Notes: generated by a model from the letters alone, not told the origin. A DNA stretch of 64,000 bases from Streptomyces humidus (GCF_014649655.1 NZ_BMTL01000011.1:186001-250000), one strand, 5' to 3'. Counted from the first letter of the stretch, positions 16,136 to 24,681 are shown. Translations and numbers: made by a program.

Positions 16136-16480
16136 TCAGCCGTGGTCCGGGAGCGGGGCCTCGTGGGCGTGCTTGAGGTTCATCCGGGCGTCGACCCGGT
16201 CGGCGACGGTGACCTCGGACCAGAAACGGTGGCACGTCACGAACACCGCCAGCTCGTGCTCCCGGCGGCGCAGCTTCTCCACCTCGGCCTGTTCGTCGGC
16301 CGTCCAGCCGGGGGAGGCGGGGCGCTCCGCCTTGCGCCAGCCCCCGGCGTCGCTGAAACCGTCCAGGGGCTCGACCGACCAGGGGAGCCGCTTCAGCAGG
16401 GCCGACAGCTCGGCCCGGACCTGATGCAGCTCCTCCTGACCGGCGCGCAGGTCGCTGGGAAAGTCATAGGTCGTAGCCAC
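16136..16480 (-). CDS. Small hypothetical protein, possibly SOS-controlled
   Basis: 114 residues, hydrophilic and helical: MATTYDFPSDLRAGQEELHQ, a central WSVEPLDGF/GGWRKAERP part, and a basic helix EVEKLRRREHELAVFVTCHRFW. No known domain is recognised. The region immediately upstream of its start contains two GAAC-N4-GTTC-like palindromes (16490-16501 and 16538-16549), resembling actinobacterial LexA sites. Function is not assigned. Confidence 0.6.
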   Translation of the reverse strand: MATTYDFPSDLRAGQEELHQVRAELSALLKRLPWSVEPLDGFSDAGGWRKAERPASPGWTADEQAEVEKLRRREHELAVFVTCHRFWSEVTVADRVDARMNLKHAHEAPLPDHG

Positions 16481-16558
16481 ACGACAATGGTACGCCTGTT
16501 CGAATTTGAGTCGCGAGCTTCTTCGGGGTGTTCGCGTGAACGTCTGTTCGATCGAAGG

Positions 16559-17053
16559 TCAGTCGTCGAGCGCGGGGAGCCTGGCGGCCGGGGGCGCGGC
16601 GCAGGCGGGGGTCCCGCCGGGCAGCCGGTGACGGTTGCGGGACACCCAGCGGTAGACGATGCGGGCGCAGCCGCGGACGCCGGGCAGCCGCAGGACGGCC
16701 GACACCGCGCGGTACCCGGCGGACGGCGAGGAGCCCAGCCAGCGGGCCAGGGCGTCCGGCCCGCCCGCGAGGACCGTGGCGCCGCGCAGCAACAGAACCT
16801 CCCGGTCCAGCCGCGCGCGATGCGGCGCGGTCGACTCCTCGGGCAGAAACTGCCACGGAACCGCTTCCAGCGTCGGTGCGGCCACGGACCGGACGCGGTC
16901 GACGGAGGACTGGCAGAAGCCGCAGTCCCCGTCATAGGCGAGCACGGGAGGCGCGGAGCCCGGCTCCGGTGCGGTGGCTCGCCGTTCATTCACGGTTCGC
17001 CCGTCCACGTCTCGCCCGTCCACGGTTCGCCCGCTCACGTCTCGTCCGTCCAC
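16559..17053 (-). CDS. DCC-family thiol-disulfide oxidoreductase-like protein (DUF393)
   Basis: 164 residues if translation starts at GTG 17053, which has AGGGAGA 7 nt upstream. Four further in-frame GTGs lie in a short repeat encoding VDGRDVSGRTVDGRDVDGRT, the last at 16993. The conserved part opens with VLAYDGDCGFCQSSVDRV, whose CxxC is the redox-type motif of the DCC family. It continues with WQFLPEE and VLLLRGATVLAGGPDALARWL and ends in YRWVSRNRHRLPG. Members are thioredoxin-fold-like proteins, poorly characterised. It is divergent from the GNAT gene across about 135 nt. Confidence 0.78.
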   Translation of the reverse strand: MDGRDVSGRTVDGRDVDGRTVNERRATAPEPGSAPPVLAYDGDCGFCQSSVDRVRSVAAPTLEAVPWQFLPEESTAPHRARLDREVLLLRGATVLAGGPDALARWLGSSPSAGYRAVSAVLRLPGVRGCARIVYRWVSRNRHRLPGGTPACAAPPAARLPALDD

Positions 17054-17188
17054 GGGTTCTCCCTGCGCCGTCGTCCCGCACGGCCGAGGACCGGGACGGG
17101 GCGGCGCCCGACGGCGGCCTCGGTGCGTTCGGCGGCGATCGTACTGCGGTCGAACGCCGCTGTCAGACCCTGGCCCTAGGGTGGGGAC

Positions 17189-17773
17189 ATGGACGGATCG
17201 GGTGTGGAACGGGTGCGGTTGAACCCCTGGTCGGAGGGCGACTTCTGGCTGCTGCGGCGGGCCAACAGCCCCGAGATGACCGAGCACCTGGGCGGACCGG
17301 AGAGCGAGCAGAAGCTCGCCGACCGGCAACGGCGATACGTCGAACCGTTCGCCGGCCGCATGTACCGGATCACGCTCGCGGACGGCGGGGAGAGCGTCGG
17401 CTCGATCGGTTACTGGGAGCGCGAGTGGCGGGGCGGGACGGTGTGGGAGACGGGCTGGGGCATCCTGCCCGAGTTCCAGGGTAGAGGCCTCGCCGCCACG
17501 GCGGCCCGGGTGCTGGTGGACGTCGTCCGGCAGGCGGGCGGGCACGACGCGTTGCACGCGTTCCCCGCCGTGGACCATCCCGCGTCCAACGGGGTGTGCC
17601 GCAAGGCGGGGTTCACGCTGCTCGGACAGGCGGACCTCGAGTACCCGAAGGGGAACTGGATCAGATCCAACGACTGGTTCGTCGATCTGCGCACCGGTTC
17701 CGTGACGGGATCCACCCCGGGTTCCGCGACGGATTCCACGACCGGCCAGGACGACCACGACCGGCCGGGATGA
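17189..17773 (+). CDS. GNAT-family N-acetyltransferase
   Basis: 194 residues. RimJ/RimL-like layout: VRLNPWSEGDFWLLRRANSP at the N-terminus, GSIGYWEREWRG, acetyl-CoA loop ILPEFQGRGLAATAAR at about 92-107, and ASNGVCRKAGFTLLG, typical of the final GNAT motif. The tail after about residue 165 is Ser/Thr/Asp-rich repeat (TGSTPGSATDSTTG) and likely disordered. The substrate is unknown. The start ATG lies about 45 nt downstream of a possible -10 region. Confidence 0.85.
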   Translation: MDGSGVERVRLNPWSEGDFWLLRRANSPEMTEHLGGPESEQKLADRQRRYVEPFAGRMYRITLADGGESVGSIGYWEREWRGGTVWETGWGILPEFQGRGLAATAARVLVDVVRQAGGHDALHAFPAVDHPASNGVCRKAGFTLLGQADLEYPKGNWIRSNDWFVDLRTGSVTGSTPGSATDSTTGQDDHDRPG

Positions 17774-17915
17774 CCATGACCGGCCGGGATGACCATGACC
17801 GGCTGGGGACGACCGGTCAGGACGGCCGGATCCAGGGGTGAGCCTCGGCCGGGCCTCGCGTCGCCCGCGCGGTGACGGGAGCGCGGTCGAGGCGTTCAGG
17901 AGGGAGACTCGGAGT

Positions 17916-18146
17916 ATGTGCCGGAGTATCAAGACGCTGCGTCCGCCCGCGTTGCCCGAGGAGGCGACCGAGGACGAGATCCGCGCCGCGGCCCTGCAGT
18001 ACGTGCGCAAGGTGTCCGGGTTCCGGGCGCCGGCCGAGCACAACCGGGAGGTGTTCGACACAGCGGTAGAGGCCGTCGCCGCGGCCACGGCGGATCTGCT
18101 GGACGGGCTGGAAGTGCGCGGGTCGCACCGCCCGACGGCCGCCTGA
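17916..18146 (+). CDS. DUF2277-like small protein
   Basis: 76 residues from ATG 17916; AGGAGGGAG lies about 10 nt upstream. It begins MCRSIKTLRPPALPEEATED, continues AALQYVRKVSGFRAP, and has a helical end AVEAVAAATADLLDGL. This matches DUF2277, small proteins related to the DNA-binding tail of some alkyl/DNA-modifying proteins; function is unknown. It follows the GNAT gene by about 140 nt and may be cotranscribed. Confidence 0.75.
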   Translation: MCRSIKTLRPPALPEEATEDEIRAAALQYVRKVSGFRAPAEHNREVFDTAVEAVAAATADLLDGLEVRGSHRPTAA

Positions 18147-18385
18147 CGGCTCCTTCCCGCTGTCGGCCCCCCGCCGCTTCCCGCCGTCGGCCACCGGCCT
18201 TCGGGATCCCGTCCCGTTGCCGCGTGCCCGAGAGGCGCGGCGCCGCATACGGCTTCCGCGGTGCAGCGCCGTGCCCGTGTCGGCGGGGAGCGTCTCCGCG
18301 CGGATCACGGGGAGCACGGGGACCGCAGCGATCGCGGGGATCGTGGTGTTGGTCGTAGTGGGGTGACGTTCGTCGGGGCGGTCCG

Positions 18386-19000
18386 TCACGCCGGCCGGCG
18401 GCGCATCACGAAGGCCGCGCCCGCGCCCGCGCCGAACAGGGCGAGCACCGAGACCCCCGTGGCCACCCAGGTGGCGCCCAGCCAGTGGGCGCCGAAGTAG
18501 CCGAGGGCGACGCTGTAGCCAGCCCAGGAGAGACCGGCGAGGGCGGACCAGGGGAGGAAGTCGCGCGGGCGACGATGGGCGGCGCCCGCGATGAGGGAGA
18601 CGACGGAGCGGCCGGCCGGGGCGAACCGGGCCAGGACGACCAGTGCGCCGCCGCCCCGGGCCAGCGCGTCGCCGAGACGTTCCTGCGCGGTGGTCAGCCG
18701 GCGGGAGCGTGCGATCGCACGGTCCAGGCGCTCACCGCCGCGCCAGGCAAGCCGGTAGGCGACCAGGTCGCCCGCCACCGAGGCGGTCGTCGCGGAGAGG
18801 ATCAGCACCATGATGTCCGGGACCCCGTGCGGGACCTGGCCGGTCGCCGCTCCCGAGCCCGCCGCCGCGGCCGTCGCCGCCGTGATGACGAGCACCCCGC
18901 TGGGCAGTACCGGAAGGAACACGTCGAGGAGGACCGACAGGCCCACCAACGCGTAGATCCATGGGCTGCCCAGCAGCGCCCCCACACTCTCCGACACCAC
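18386..19000 (-). CDS. DedA-family membrane protein
   Basis: 204 residues from GTG 19000 (GGGGAG 6 nt upstream). Hydrophobic segments lie near 12-35, 60-80, 115-140, 150-172 and 178-198. DedA (SNARE-associated) signatures are LLDVFLPVLPSGVLVITAAT, GDLVAYRLAWRGGERLDRA with the conserved Gly and Arg, and VVLARFAPAGRSVVSLIAGAA. DedA proteins act in phospholipid (undecaprenyl- or phospholipid) translocation and membrane homeostasis. The gene stands alone. Confidence 0.85.
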   Translation of the reverse strand: MVSESVGALLGSPWIYALVGLSVLLDVFLPVLPSGVLVITAATAAAAGSGAATGQVPHGVPDIMVLILSATTASVAGDLVAYRLAWRGGERLDRAIARSRRLTTAQERLGDALARGGGALVVLARFAPAGRSVVSLIAGAAHRRPRDFLPWSALAGLSWAGYSVALGYFGAHWLGATWVATGVSVLALFGAGAGAAFVMRRRPA

Positions 19001-19338
19001 CGCGTACTCCCCGTGTCTCCCCCGTGACGACCCGACATGCCGCTGTGTCGCGGGGGAGCGGCAGATGCGGCCAATGACAGCCATACAGCGTACGCGTGGA
19101 GTGTGACAGCGGATTCACCGGGGGCGCGTGTGTTCGGCACAGCACGTTCACGTGCGGGGCGTCCGTCCCACCGAGCGCCTGCATGACGGCCCGCACTTGA
19201 CGGTCCGCGTGCGATGGCCCGCACATGACGGTCCGCGCGCAGCAACCCGCGCACACGGCCACCCGGGCGTCGAGGGGCCCGGGTGGCGCGCGTCGCGGCC
19301 GGGGTGGCCGGGCCGCGGAAAGCGTGTCCGGTTGCGGA

Positions 19339-19791
19339 TCAGGCGGAGACGGCGGCCTTCCGCGTCGCCGGCTCCCGCTCCGGGCTCGTACGGCGCGGGA
19401 GGAAACGGTCCAGGCCGAGGGCGCCGGAACCGGTGAAGACCAGCAGCAGGAAGGCCCAGCAGAACATCGCGGAGGGCTCGCCGCCGTTCTGCATCGGCCA
19501 CAGGGCGTGGCGCTGGTGCACGTCGAAGTAGGCGTAGGCCATGGAGCCCGAGGCCAGGAACGCCGCGGCCCGGGTGCCGAGGCCCAGCATGACCAGGGTG
19601 CCGCAGACGAGCTGGATCACGGCCGCGTACCAGCCGGGCCAGGTGCCGGCATCGACGGTGCCGCCTTTGCCGGCGGCGCCGCCGAGGACGCCGAACAGGG
19701 CCGCGGCGCCATGGCAGGCGAAGAGCAGGCCCACGACGATGCGGAAGAGGCCGACCACGTACGGCTGTGCGGAGTTGAGGCGAGCGGACAT
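19339..19791 (-). CDS. DoxX-family membrane protein
   Basis: 150 residues, four membrane helices. GLFRIVVGLLFACHGAAALFG and WYAAVIQLVCGTLVMLGLGTRAAAFLASGSMAYAYF match DoxX, with FCWAFLLLVFTGSGALGLD as the last helix. DoxX proteins sit in the cytoplasmic membrane and are tied to oxidative/thiol stress or quinone pathways. A basic tail follows. No operon partner: the neighbour on each side is more than 300 nt away. Confidence 0.85.
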   Translation of the reverse strand: MSARLNSAQPYVVGLFRIVVGLLFACHGAAALFGVLGGAAGKGGTVDAGTWPGWYAAVIQLVCGTLVMLGLGTRAAAFLASGSMAYAYFDVHQRHALWPMQNGGEPSAMFCWAFLLLVFTGSGALGLDRFLPRRTSPEREPATRKAAVSA

Positions 19792-20146
19792 GGCGGGGAG
19801 TGCTCCTTCGGTGTCGGTCGGGCCGGTCCGAGAGCGGGGAGAGGACCGGTCGGTGGGGGTGGCGGTACCGAATCAGCGACTCACGGTAAGGGGGCCTGAA
19901 CGATGCTTACAAGTTCAACTTTGGGCCATGACCTGGGGTTCGTCGGAAGCCTTCATCTCCTGGTCGCCGCACGTTGGGTGCCTCTCGCCCCCTGCGTCCA
20001 CGTCCGAAAGTGTGACCGAATCCAACTCTGGGAGAGCGCGCACGACGGTCGTCCGGTGCGCACCCTCCCGAGCTCCTCTGGTTCAACCTCCTTGCCGGGA
20101 AGTGTTTCTGACGTTTGCTCAGTTCTCGGTGGCCGGTGGCGTCGCG
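19792..20146. other. 355-nt intergenic region between DoxX and PhoD-like genes
   Basis: It lies upstream of the DoxX gene and downstream of the PhoD-like gene, so it must hold the DoxX promoter. I see short inverted repeats near 19830-19850 (GGTCC/GGACC) but no convincing open frame with codon bias, RNA gene or strong -35/-10 pair. Confidence 0.4.
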
Positions 20147-21778
20147 TCACGCAGTGAGGTCGGAGTCCGTCACGGTCACCAGACGTCCGTCCCCGCGCGC
20201 CCGCTCCAGCCGTAGCCGGGCCGAACGGCCGCGCAGCGTGAGGGACATGAGCTGGTTGCCGAACCACGGTCCGCCCGTCCTGCGCCAGCTGACCGGCGGG
20301 CGGGGGCAGCGGCCGTGCCGGCGGAGCCTGCGGCCGAGCGCACGGGCCACCCCGCTCCACCCGAAACGGAAGCCCACCCGGATCGACTGTGGGACGGAGT
20401 TGTGCACGGGGGAGCAGGTGAGCTGGAGCACCCGCGCGTCAGGGCCCGTCCCGTCGGGCCAGCGGGGTTCCGCCGCGTACGCGTGGTGGACGTCTCCCGA
20501 CAGCACCAGCACGCTCGCCGGCGCCCGTGTCCCCGTGCCGACCTCGGCGATCAGGTCCGCGAGCGCCGTGAACGACTCCGGAAAGGCCGCCCAGTGCTCC
20601 AGGTCCGCCCCGCGTCGCAGCTTCTCCCCGAACCGGGCCCAGCGCTCGCCGCGCTCGCCCCGGCACAGGGCCGCGTCCCATTCCTCGGCGTCGTGCACCA
20701 GGTGCGGCAGCAGCCAGGGCAGGGAGGTTCCGATCAAAAGGTGGTCGTAGGAGCCGGTGTCGTCCAGGGCCTGTTCGCGCAGCCAGGTCCGCTCGCCCGG
20801 GTCGAGCATCGAGCGCTCGTCCTCGTCCAGCACCCGGGCGGCCCGGCTGTCGACCATCAGCAGCCGCACCCGCCCGAAGTCGCGCCGGTAGCTCCACCGC
20901 ACGGACGCGGGGTCGGTGTCGGCGCGGCCGGCGAAGTCACGCAGGAGGTCGGTGCCGTCGGCGGCCTCGCGCACGGCCGTGTAGAGCGCGTCGGCGGCCA
21001 GCTCGGCCGGGGTGAGGTTGCCGAGGTGCTGGTGCACCCAGTACGACATCAGGCCGCTCAGCAGCCGCTCGTGCCACCAGGGCGTGGCCCGCATGTCGGC
21101 CAGCCAGGAGGCGGAGGTGTTCCAGTCGTCGATGACGTCGTGGTCGTCGAAGACCATGCAGGTGGGCACGGTGGACAGCAGCCAGCGCACCTCGGGGTCG
21201 AGCCAGGACTCGTAATAGAGCCAGGTGTACTCCTCGAAGTCGGCGACCTCGGCTCCGGGCGCGTCCTCGAGGCCCCGGCGGGCGGCGATCTTCTCCTTGG
21301 TCGCGTCGGAGACCTCGTCGGCGTACACCTGGTCGCCCAACAGCAGCAGCACGTCGGGCCGTTCGGCCGTCGGGTCGGCGGCGAGCCGGGTGGCCAGGCT
21401 GTCCAGGGCGTCGGGGCCGACGGGGTCCTTGCCCCCGGCGGGGGGCGCCGCCCAGCGGCAGGAGCCGAACGCGACGCGCACCTCTGCGGCGTCGTCGGCG
21501 AGGGTGCGGATCTGGGAGGGCGGGAAGCGGGAGCCGGGCGGCGGCCAGACCGGGGCGTCGTCGAGGAGCACCTCGTACGCCGTCGCCGTGCCCGGGGTCA
21601 GGCCGCCGACCTCGATCAGGGCGTAGTGGTGGCCCGCCACCTGGAAGGTCGGGGCCGTGCCGCCGGCGCCGTCGGGGCAGCGCACCTCGGCGGTGCACGG
21701 GCGGCTCGCCTCGACCCAGACGGTCGCCGTCGCGCCGTCGGCGTATCTCAGCAGTGGTCCCAGCCGCAGTTCGGCCAT
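20147..21778 (-). CDS. PhoD-like metallophosphatase (alkaline phosphatase D family)
   Basis: 543 residues; GGAGGGTGA precedes the ATG at 21778. An N-terminal beta domain (1-110) leads to a metallophosphoesterase core: VRVAFGSCRWA at about 101, VLLLLGDQVYADE at about 145, FDDHDVIDDWN at about 209, and SGDVHHAYAAEPRW near 425, which supply the metal ligands. No signal peptide is visible, unlike classical secreted PhoD, so it is probably cytoplasmic. The C-terminal 80 residues are basic. It is transcribed away from DoxX. Confidence 0.87.
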   Translation of the reverse strand: MAELRLGPLLRYADGATATVWVEASRPCTAEVRCPDGAGGTAPTFQVAGHHYALIEVGGLTPGTATAYEVLLDDAPVWPPPGSRFPPSQIRTLADDAAEVRVAFGSCRWAAPPAGGKDPVGPDALDSLATRLAADPTAERPDVLLLLGDQVYADEVSDATKEKIAARRGLEDAPGAEVADFEEYTWLYYESWLDPEVRWLLSTVPTCMVFDDHDVIDDWNTSASWLADMRATPWWHERLLSGLMSYWVHQHLGNLTPAELAADALYTAVREAADGTDLLRDFAGRADTDPASVRWSYRRDFGRVRLLMVDSRAARVLDEDERSMLDPGERTWLREQALDDTGSYDHLLIGTSLPWLLPHLVHDAEEWDAALCRGERGERWARFGEKLRRGADLEHWAAFPESFTALADLIAEVGTGTRAPASVLVLSGDVHHAYAAEPRWPDGTGPDARVLQLTCSPVHNSVPQSIRVGFRFGWSGVARALGRRLRRHGRCPRPPVSWRRTGGPWFGNQLMSLTLRGRSARLRLERARGDGRLVTVTDSDLTA

Positions 21779-21925
21779 GCGATCACCCTCCTCCGTCGCC
21801 CCGTACGGTACGGAACGACGGAGGTCCGCGGGGAGATCCCGGTAGTCAGGTTCGGTCTGGTTCGCTCATGTTCGCTCGGGTTCGGTCGGGCTGATTCGGG
21901 TCGGGCAGGGCTCGGCCGGGACCGG

Positions 21926-22570
21926 TCAGCAGTTGGCGAGGTGGCTCGTCAGCGCGCTCTTCTCGGCGGAGTCGACCGAGAGGTCGTAGTAGTACTTCAC
22001 CTGCACCCAGGCGCGGACGTAGGTGCAGCGGTACGAGGTGAGGGACGGCATCCACTCGGCCGGGTCCTGGTCGCTCTTGGACTGGTTCACGTTGTCCGTG
22101 ACGGCCAGGAGCTGCGGGCGGGTCACGTCGTTGGCGAAGGCCTGCCGCCGGGCGGTGGTCCATGCGCTCGCCCCGGAGTCCCAGGCCTCGGCGAGCGGGA
22201 CCAAGTGGTCGATGTCGAGGTCGGAGGCGGCGGTCCAGGTGGCTCCGTCGTAGGGGGAGTACCAGGAGCCGCTGGTGGCGGTGCAGGCGGAGTTGGTGAC
22301 GACGTTCGAGCCGTCCCGCTTGAGGACGTACTCGCGCGTGTTGCAGGTGCCGCTGATGGTGATCCAGGTGGGGAAGAGGTCGCGGCTGTAGCCGGTGCGG
22401 TTCTCGGTCTGCACGCTGAGGGAGGCCAGGTAGGTCCGGGCGGTGGCGGCGCTGACCGGGGTGGGCAGGGCTGCGGAGGCGGTCGGGGAGGTGAACAGTC
22501 CGACCGAGGCTATGAGGCAGGTGAGGGCGGCGAGTACGCTCAGCCGTCCACGCGCGTAGAACTTCGACAT
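21926..22570 (-). CDS. Secreted HNH nuclease-like protein (DUF1524 type)
   Basis: 214 residues. A signal peptide (KFYARGRLSVLAALTCLIAS, cleavage after SPTASA) marks it as secreted. The nuclease core is DLDIDHLVPLAEAWDSGASAW with the catalytic His, followed by RQAFANDV, LLAVTDNVNQSKSDQDPAEW and YRCTYVRAWVQVKYYY. It contains Cys pairs suited to an oxidised exterior. The likely role is extracellular DNA/RNA degradation for nutrition. It is divergent from the riboswitch-controlled transporter. Confidence 0.87.
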   Translation of the reverse strand: MSKFYARGRLSVLAALTCLIASVGLFTSPTASAALPTPVSAATARTYLASLSVQTENRTGYSRDLFPTWITISGTCNTREYVLKRDGSNVVTNSACTATSGSWYSPYDGATWTAASDLDIDHLVPLAEAWDSGASAWTTARRQAFANDVTRPQLLAVTDNVNQSKSDQDPAEWMPSLTSYRCTYVRAWVQVKYYYDLSVDSAEKSALTSHLANC

Positions 22571-22732
22571 GCGGACTCCGTCGGGGAGGCGGGGTGGGAG
22601 TGCGGGCGGGGGAATGCTCGCGCTCGCGCATTGCGGGGAGATGTGCGCCGGATGAGAAGCTAATGACGCGAACATGACATGACAAGATGTGCGGCGGAAC
22701 GATCTCCGCGAACGGCTGTGCGAGCCGTCTCG

Positions 22733-22738
22733 TACAAT
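22733..22738 (+). promoter_or_regulatory. -10 box for the Mn2+ riboswitch transcript
   Basis: TACAAT at 22733-22738 would start transcription at about 22745, just before the riboswitch. The -35 region is weak. Confidence 0.55.
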
Positions 22739-22746
22739 GGGGAGCG

Positions 22747-22914
22747 CAGAAGGGGAGTAGCTCTTCGCCGGACCGTCGACATACTGCTCAGCTCGTCTGA
22801 GCCGGCGCCCGGAGGCAGGCCCGTCGTACGGGTCGGCCGGCGAGACCTTCGGCAAGCAGTGCACACCCGTGCCGCACGGCACGGGTGACGTGTGCGCTGC
22901 CGTGCCGAGGTGTC
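22747..22914 (+). promoter_or_regulatory. yybP-ykoY manganese riboswitch
   Basis: The hallmark elements are present: AGGGGAGTAGC (22751-22761 region), GTCGACATACTGCTC (22776-22790), and GGCGAGACCTTCGGC (22839-22853). The last pairs with GCCGAGGTGTC at the 3' end (about 22904-22914). A long hairpin CCCGTGCCG/CGGCACGGG lies between. This class binds Mn2+ and normally turns on exporters or TMEM165/MntP/YkoY-type genes. The expression platform must lie in 22915-22968. Confidence 0.92.
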
Positions 22915-22968
22915 TGGTTCGAAGTGCGCGGACTCTCGGCGGGGCGGCCCCCGACCGATTGAGGAACC

Positions 22969-23550
22969 TTGATCAGCATCACCGTGACGGCGGTCGTCTT
23001 CGGCGTCGTCTTCCTGGCCGAGCTGCCGGACAAGACCGCCCTGGCCGGCCTCGTCCTGGGCACCCGCTACCGCGCCTCGTACGTCTTCGCCGGGGTCGCC
23101 GCGGCCTTCGCGCTGCACGTCACGCTCGCCGTCGCGGCCGGCAGCGTGCTCACGCTGCTGCCGCAGCAACTCGTGCACGCCCTGACGGGCGTCCTCTTCC
23201 TGGGCGGCGCGGCCGTACTGCTGCTGAAGAAGGACGACGGCGAGGAGGAGATCCGGGGGCCCGAGGGCCAGTCGTTCTGGAAGGTCGCGGGCGCGGGCTT
23301 CATGCTGATCCTGGTCGCCGAGTTCGGCGATCTCACCCAGATCATGACGGCGAACCTCGCCGCCCGCTACGACGACCCGCTCTCCGTCGGCCTCGGCGCG
23401 GTGCTGGCGCTGTGGGCGGTGGCCGGACTCGGCATCGTCGGCGGAAAGGCGCTGATGAAGCGGGTGCCGCTGAAGCTGATCACGCGGATCGCGGCGCTGC
23501 TGATGCTGGCGCTCGGGGTGTGGAGCCTGTGGGAGGCGATCGCCGGCTGA
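22969..23550 (+). CDS. TMEM165/GDT1-family Mn2+/cation transporter
   Basis: 193 residues starting at TTG 22969, the only start fitting the GAGGAA site. Two repeats each carry the family signature E-x-G/P-D-K/L-T: VFLAELPDKTALAGLVLG near residue 15 and VAEFGDLTQIMTANLAAR near residue 110. Six membrane helices with an acidic loop (KKDDGEEEIRG) in the middle are visible. Family members exchange Mn2+/Ca2+ for protons. The manganese riboswitch upstream supports a role in Mn2+ efflux. Confidence 0.92.
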   Translation: MISITVTAVVFGVVFLAELPDKTALAGLVLGTRYRASYVFAGVAAAFALHVTLAVAAGSVLTLLPQQLVHALTGVLFLGGAAVLLLKKDDGEEEIRGPEGQSFWKVAGAGFMLILVAEFGDLTQIMTANLAARYDDPLSVGLGAVLALWAVAGLGIVGGKALMKRVPLKLITRIAALLMLALGVWSLWEAIAG

Positions 23551-23703
23551 GCTGAACGGCGGGTGAACGCCTCCCGGACCTTTCCCGCGTCCTGCCGGCG
23601 GGGGTGGCGGCGGGACCGCATTGTTTTGTACCGTGAGCAAACAAAGTGGCTCCCGCCCGTTTTCCCTGACCGGCGGGCGGGGCCGCCTTGTTCCCTGAGT
23701 ATG

Positions 23704-23823
23704 CGGTCCCTACGTACAGGGTCCCTACGTACAGGGTCCCTACGTACAGGGTCCCTACGTACGCGGTCTCTACGTACGCGGTCTCTACGTACGCGGTCTC
23801 TACGTACGCGGTCTCTATGTACG
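23704..23823 (+). repeat. 15-bp tandem repeat (about 8 copies) with TACGTA core
   Basis: Four copies of GGTCCCTACGTACAG-type and four of GGTCTCTACGTACGC-type units lie head to tail. Each contains the self-complementary TACGTA. The array reads open in the frame of the downstream HAD gene as repeated SLRTG/SLRTR. It lies about 60-180 nt upstream of the HAD start. Confidence 0.9.
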
Positions 23824-23880
23824 GACCTGGAGCTTGTCCCCGCGCACCCGGAGCCCGTCCCTACGCATCTGGAGCTGCTG

Positions 23881-24528
23881 ATGCCGGCCCTGACCGCCCG
23901 CGCCCTCCTGCTCGACATGGACGGCACGCTCGTGAACTCCGACGCCGTCGTCGAACGGATCTGGCGGCGCTGGGCCGAAGCGCACGGGCTCGACGGCGAC
24001 GAGGTCATGCAGGTCGTCCACGGCCGGCAGGGCCACGCCTCGATGGCGGTCCTGCTGCCCGGCCGCCCCGTGCGCCTGAACCACGCGGACAACGCGCGGA
24101 TGCTGGCCGAGGAGACCGCCGACATGGAGGGCGTCGTGCCGGTGCCCGGCGCGCCGGAGTTCCTCGCCTCGCTGCGGGGCGTCCCGCACGCGCTGGTCAC
24201 CTCGGCGGACGTCCCGCTGTCCACGGCACGGATGGTCGCGGCCGGGCTCGCGCTGCCCGACGTGCGGGTCACCGCTGAGTCGGTCGGCGCGAGCAAGCCG
24301 GACCCCGAGGGCTTCCTCAAGGGCGCCGCCGAGCTGGGGACCGCCCCGGCGGAGTGCGTGGTGTTCGAGGACTCGGGGGCGGGCATCGCGGCCGGCCGCG
24401 CCGCCGGAATGCGCGTGGTGGGAGTCGGCCCGCGCGCCGCGGCGCACGCTCCTGACGTGCTGGTGCGCGATCTGCGCGAGGTACGCGTGGAGACCCTGCC
24501 GGACGGCGTCCGGATCCACACGCCCTGA
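23881..24528 (+). CDS. HAD-family hydrolase (beta-phosphoglucomutase/sugar-phosphatase type)
   Basis: 215 residues from ATG 23881, with GGAG 7 nt upstream. Motif I is LLLDMDGTLVNSDAVVERIW (Asp12, Asp14), motif II is HALVTSADVPL, motif III is VGASKPDPEGFLKGA, and motif IV is CVVFEDSGAGIAAGRAAGM. The first helix of the cap is typical of subfamily I sugar phosphatases. A longer frame runs 5' through the tandem repeat, with an ATG at 23701 that could add an SLRT-repeat extension. No other gene is in this operon. Confidence 0.85.
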   Translation: MPALTARALLLDMDGTLVNSDAVVERIWRRWAEAHGLDGDEVMQVVHGRQGHASMAVLLPGRPVRLNHADNARMLAEETADMEGVVPVPGAPEFLASLRGVPHALVTSADVPLSTARMVAAGLALPDVRVTAESVGASKPDPEGFLKGAAELGTAPAECVVFEDSGAGIAAGRAAGMRVVGVGPRAAAHAPDVLVRDLREVRVETLPDGVRIHTP

Positions 24529-24603
24529 TCCCCGAGGCCCGGCCTCCCGGCTCGGACACCGAGCCCTGACACCGAGCCCGGCCTCCGGGCCCTGGGCATC
24601 AGG

Positions 24604-24681
24604 CCCGGGCCTCGACTCCGAGCCCGGCTGCGCCTGGAACTCGCTCTCGCTCCCGGGCCTCGACTCCGAGCCCGGCTGCGC
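24604..24681. repeat. 30-bp direct repeat in a 306-nt intergenic region
   Basis: Positions 24604-24633 and 24652-24681 are near-identical and contain the inverted repeat GGGCCTCG/CGAGCCC. The whole stretch 24529-24834 is GC-rich and repetitive, with no gene; it lies between the convergent HAD and peptidoglycan-binding genes and may act as a bidirectional terminator. Confidence 0.55.

Noticed and set aside
20315..22663. 782-residue plus-strand frame
   Set aside because: It covers the PhoD-like and HNH genes, which are supported on the minus strand; protein composition is not coding-like.
23704..23823. Tandem array considered as a CRISPR
   Set aside because: Units are contiguous 15-mers without unique spacers and no cas genes are near.
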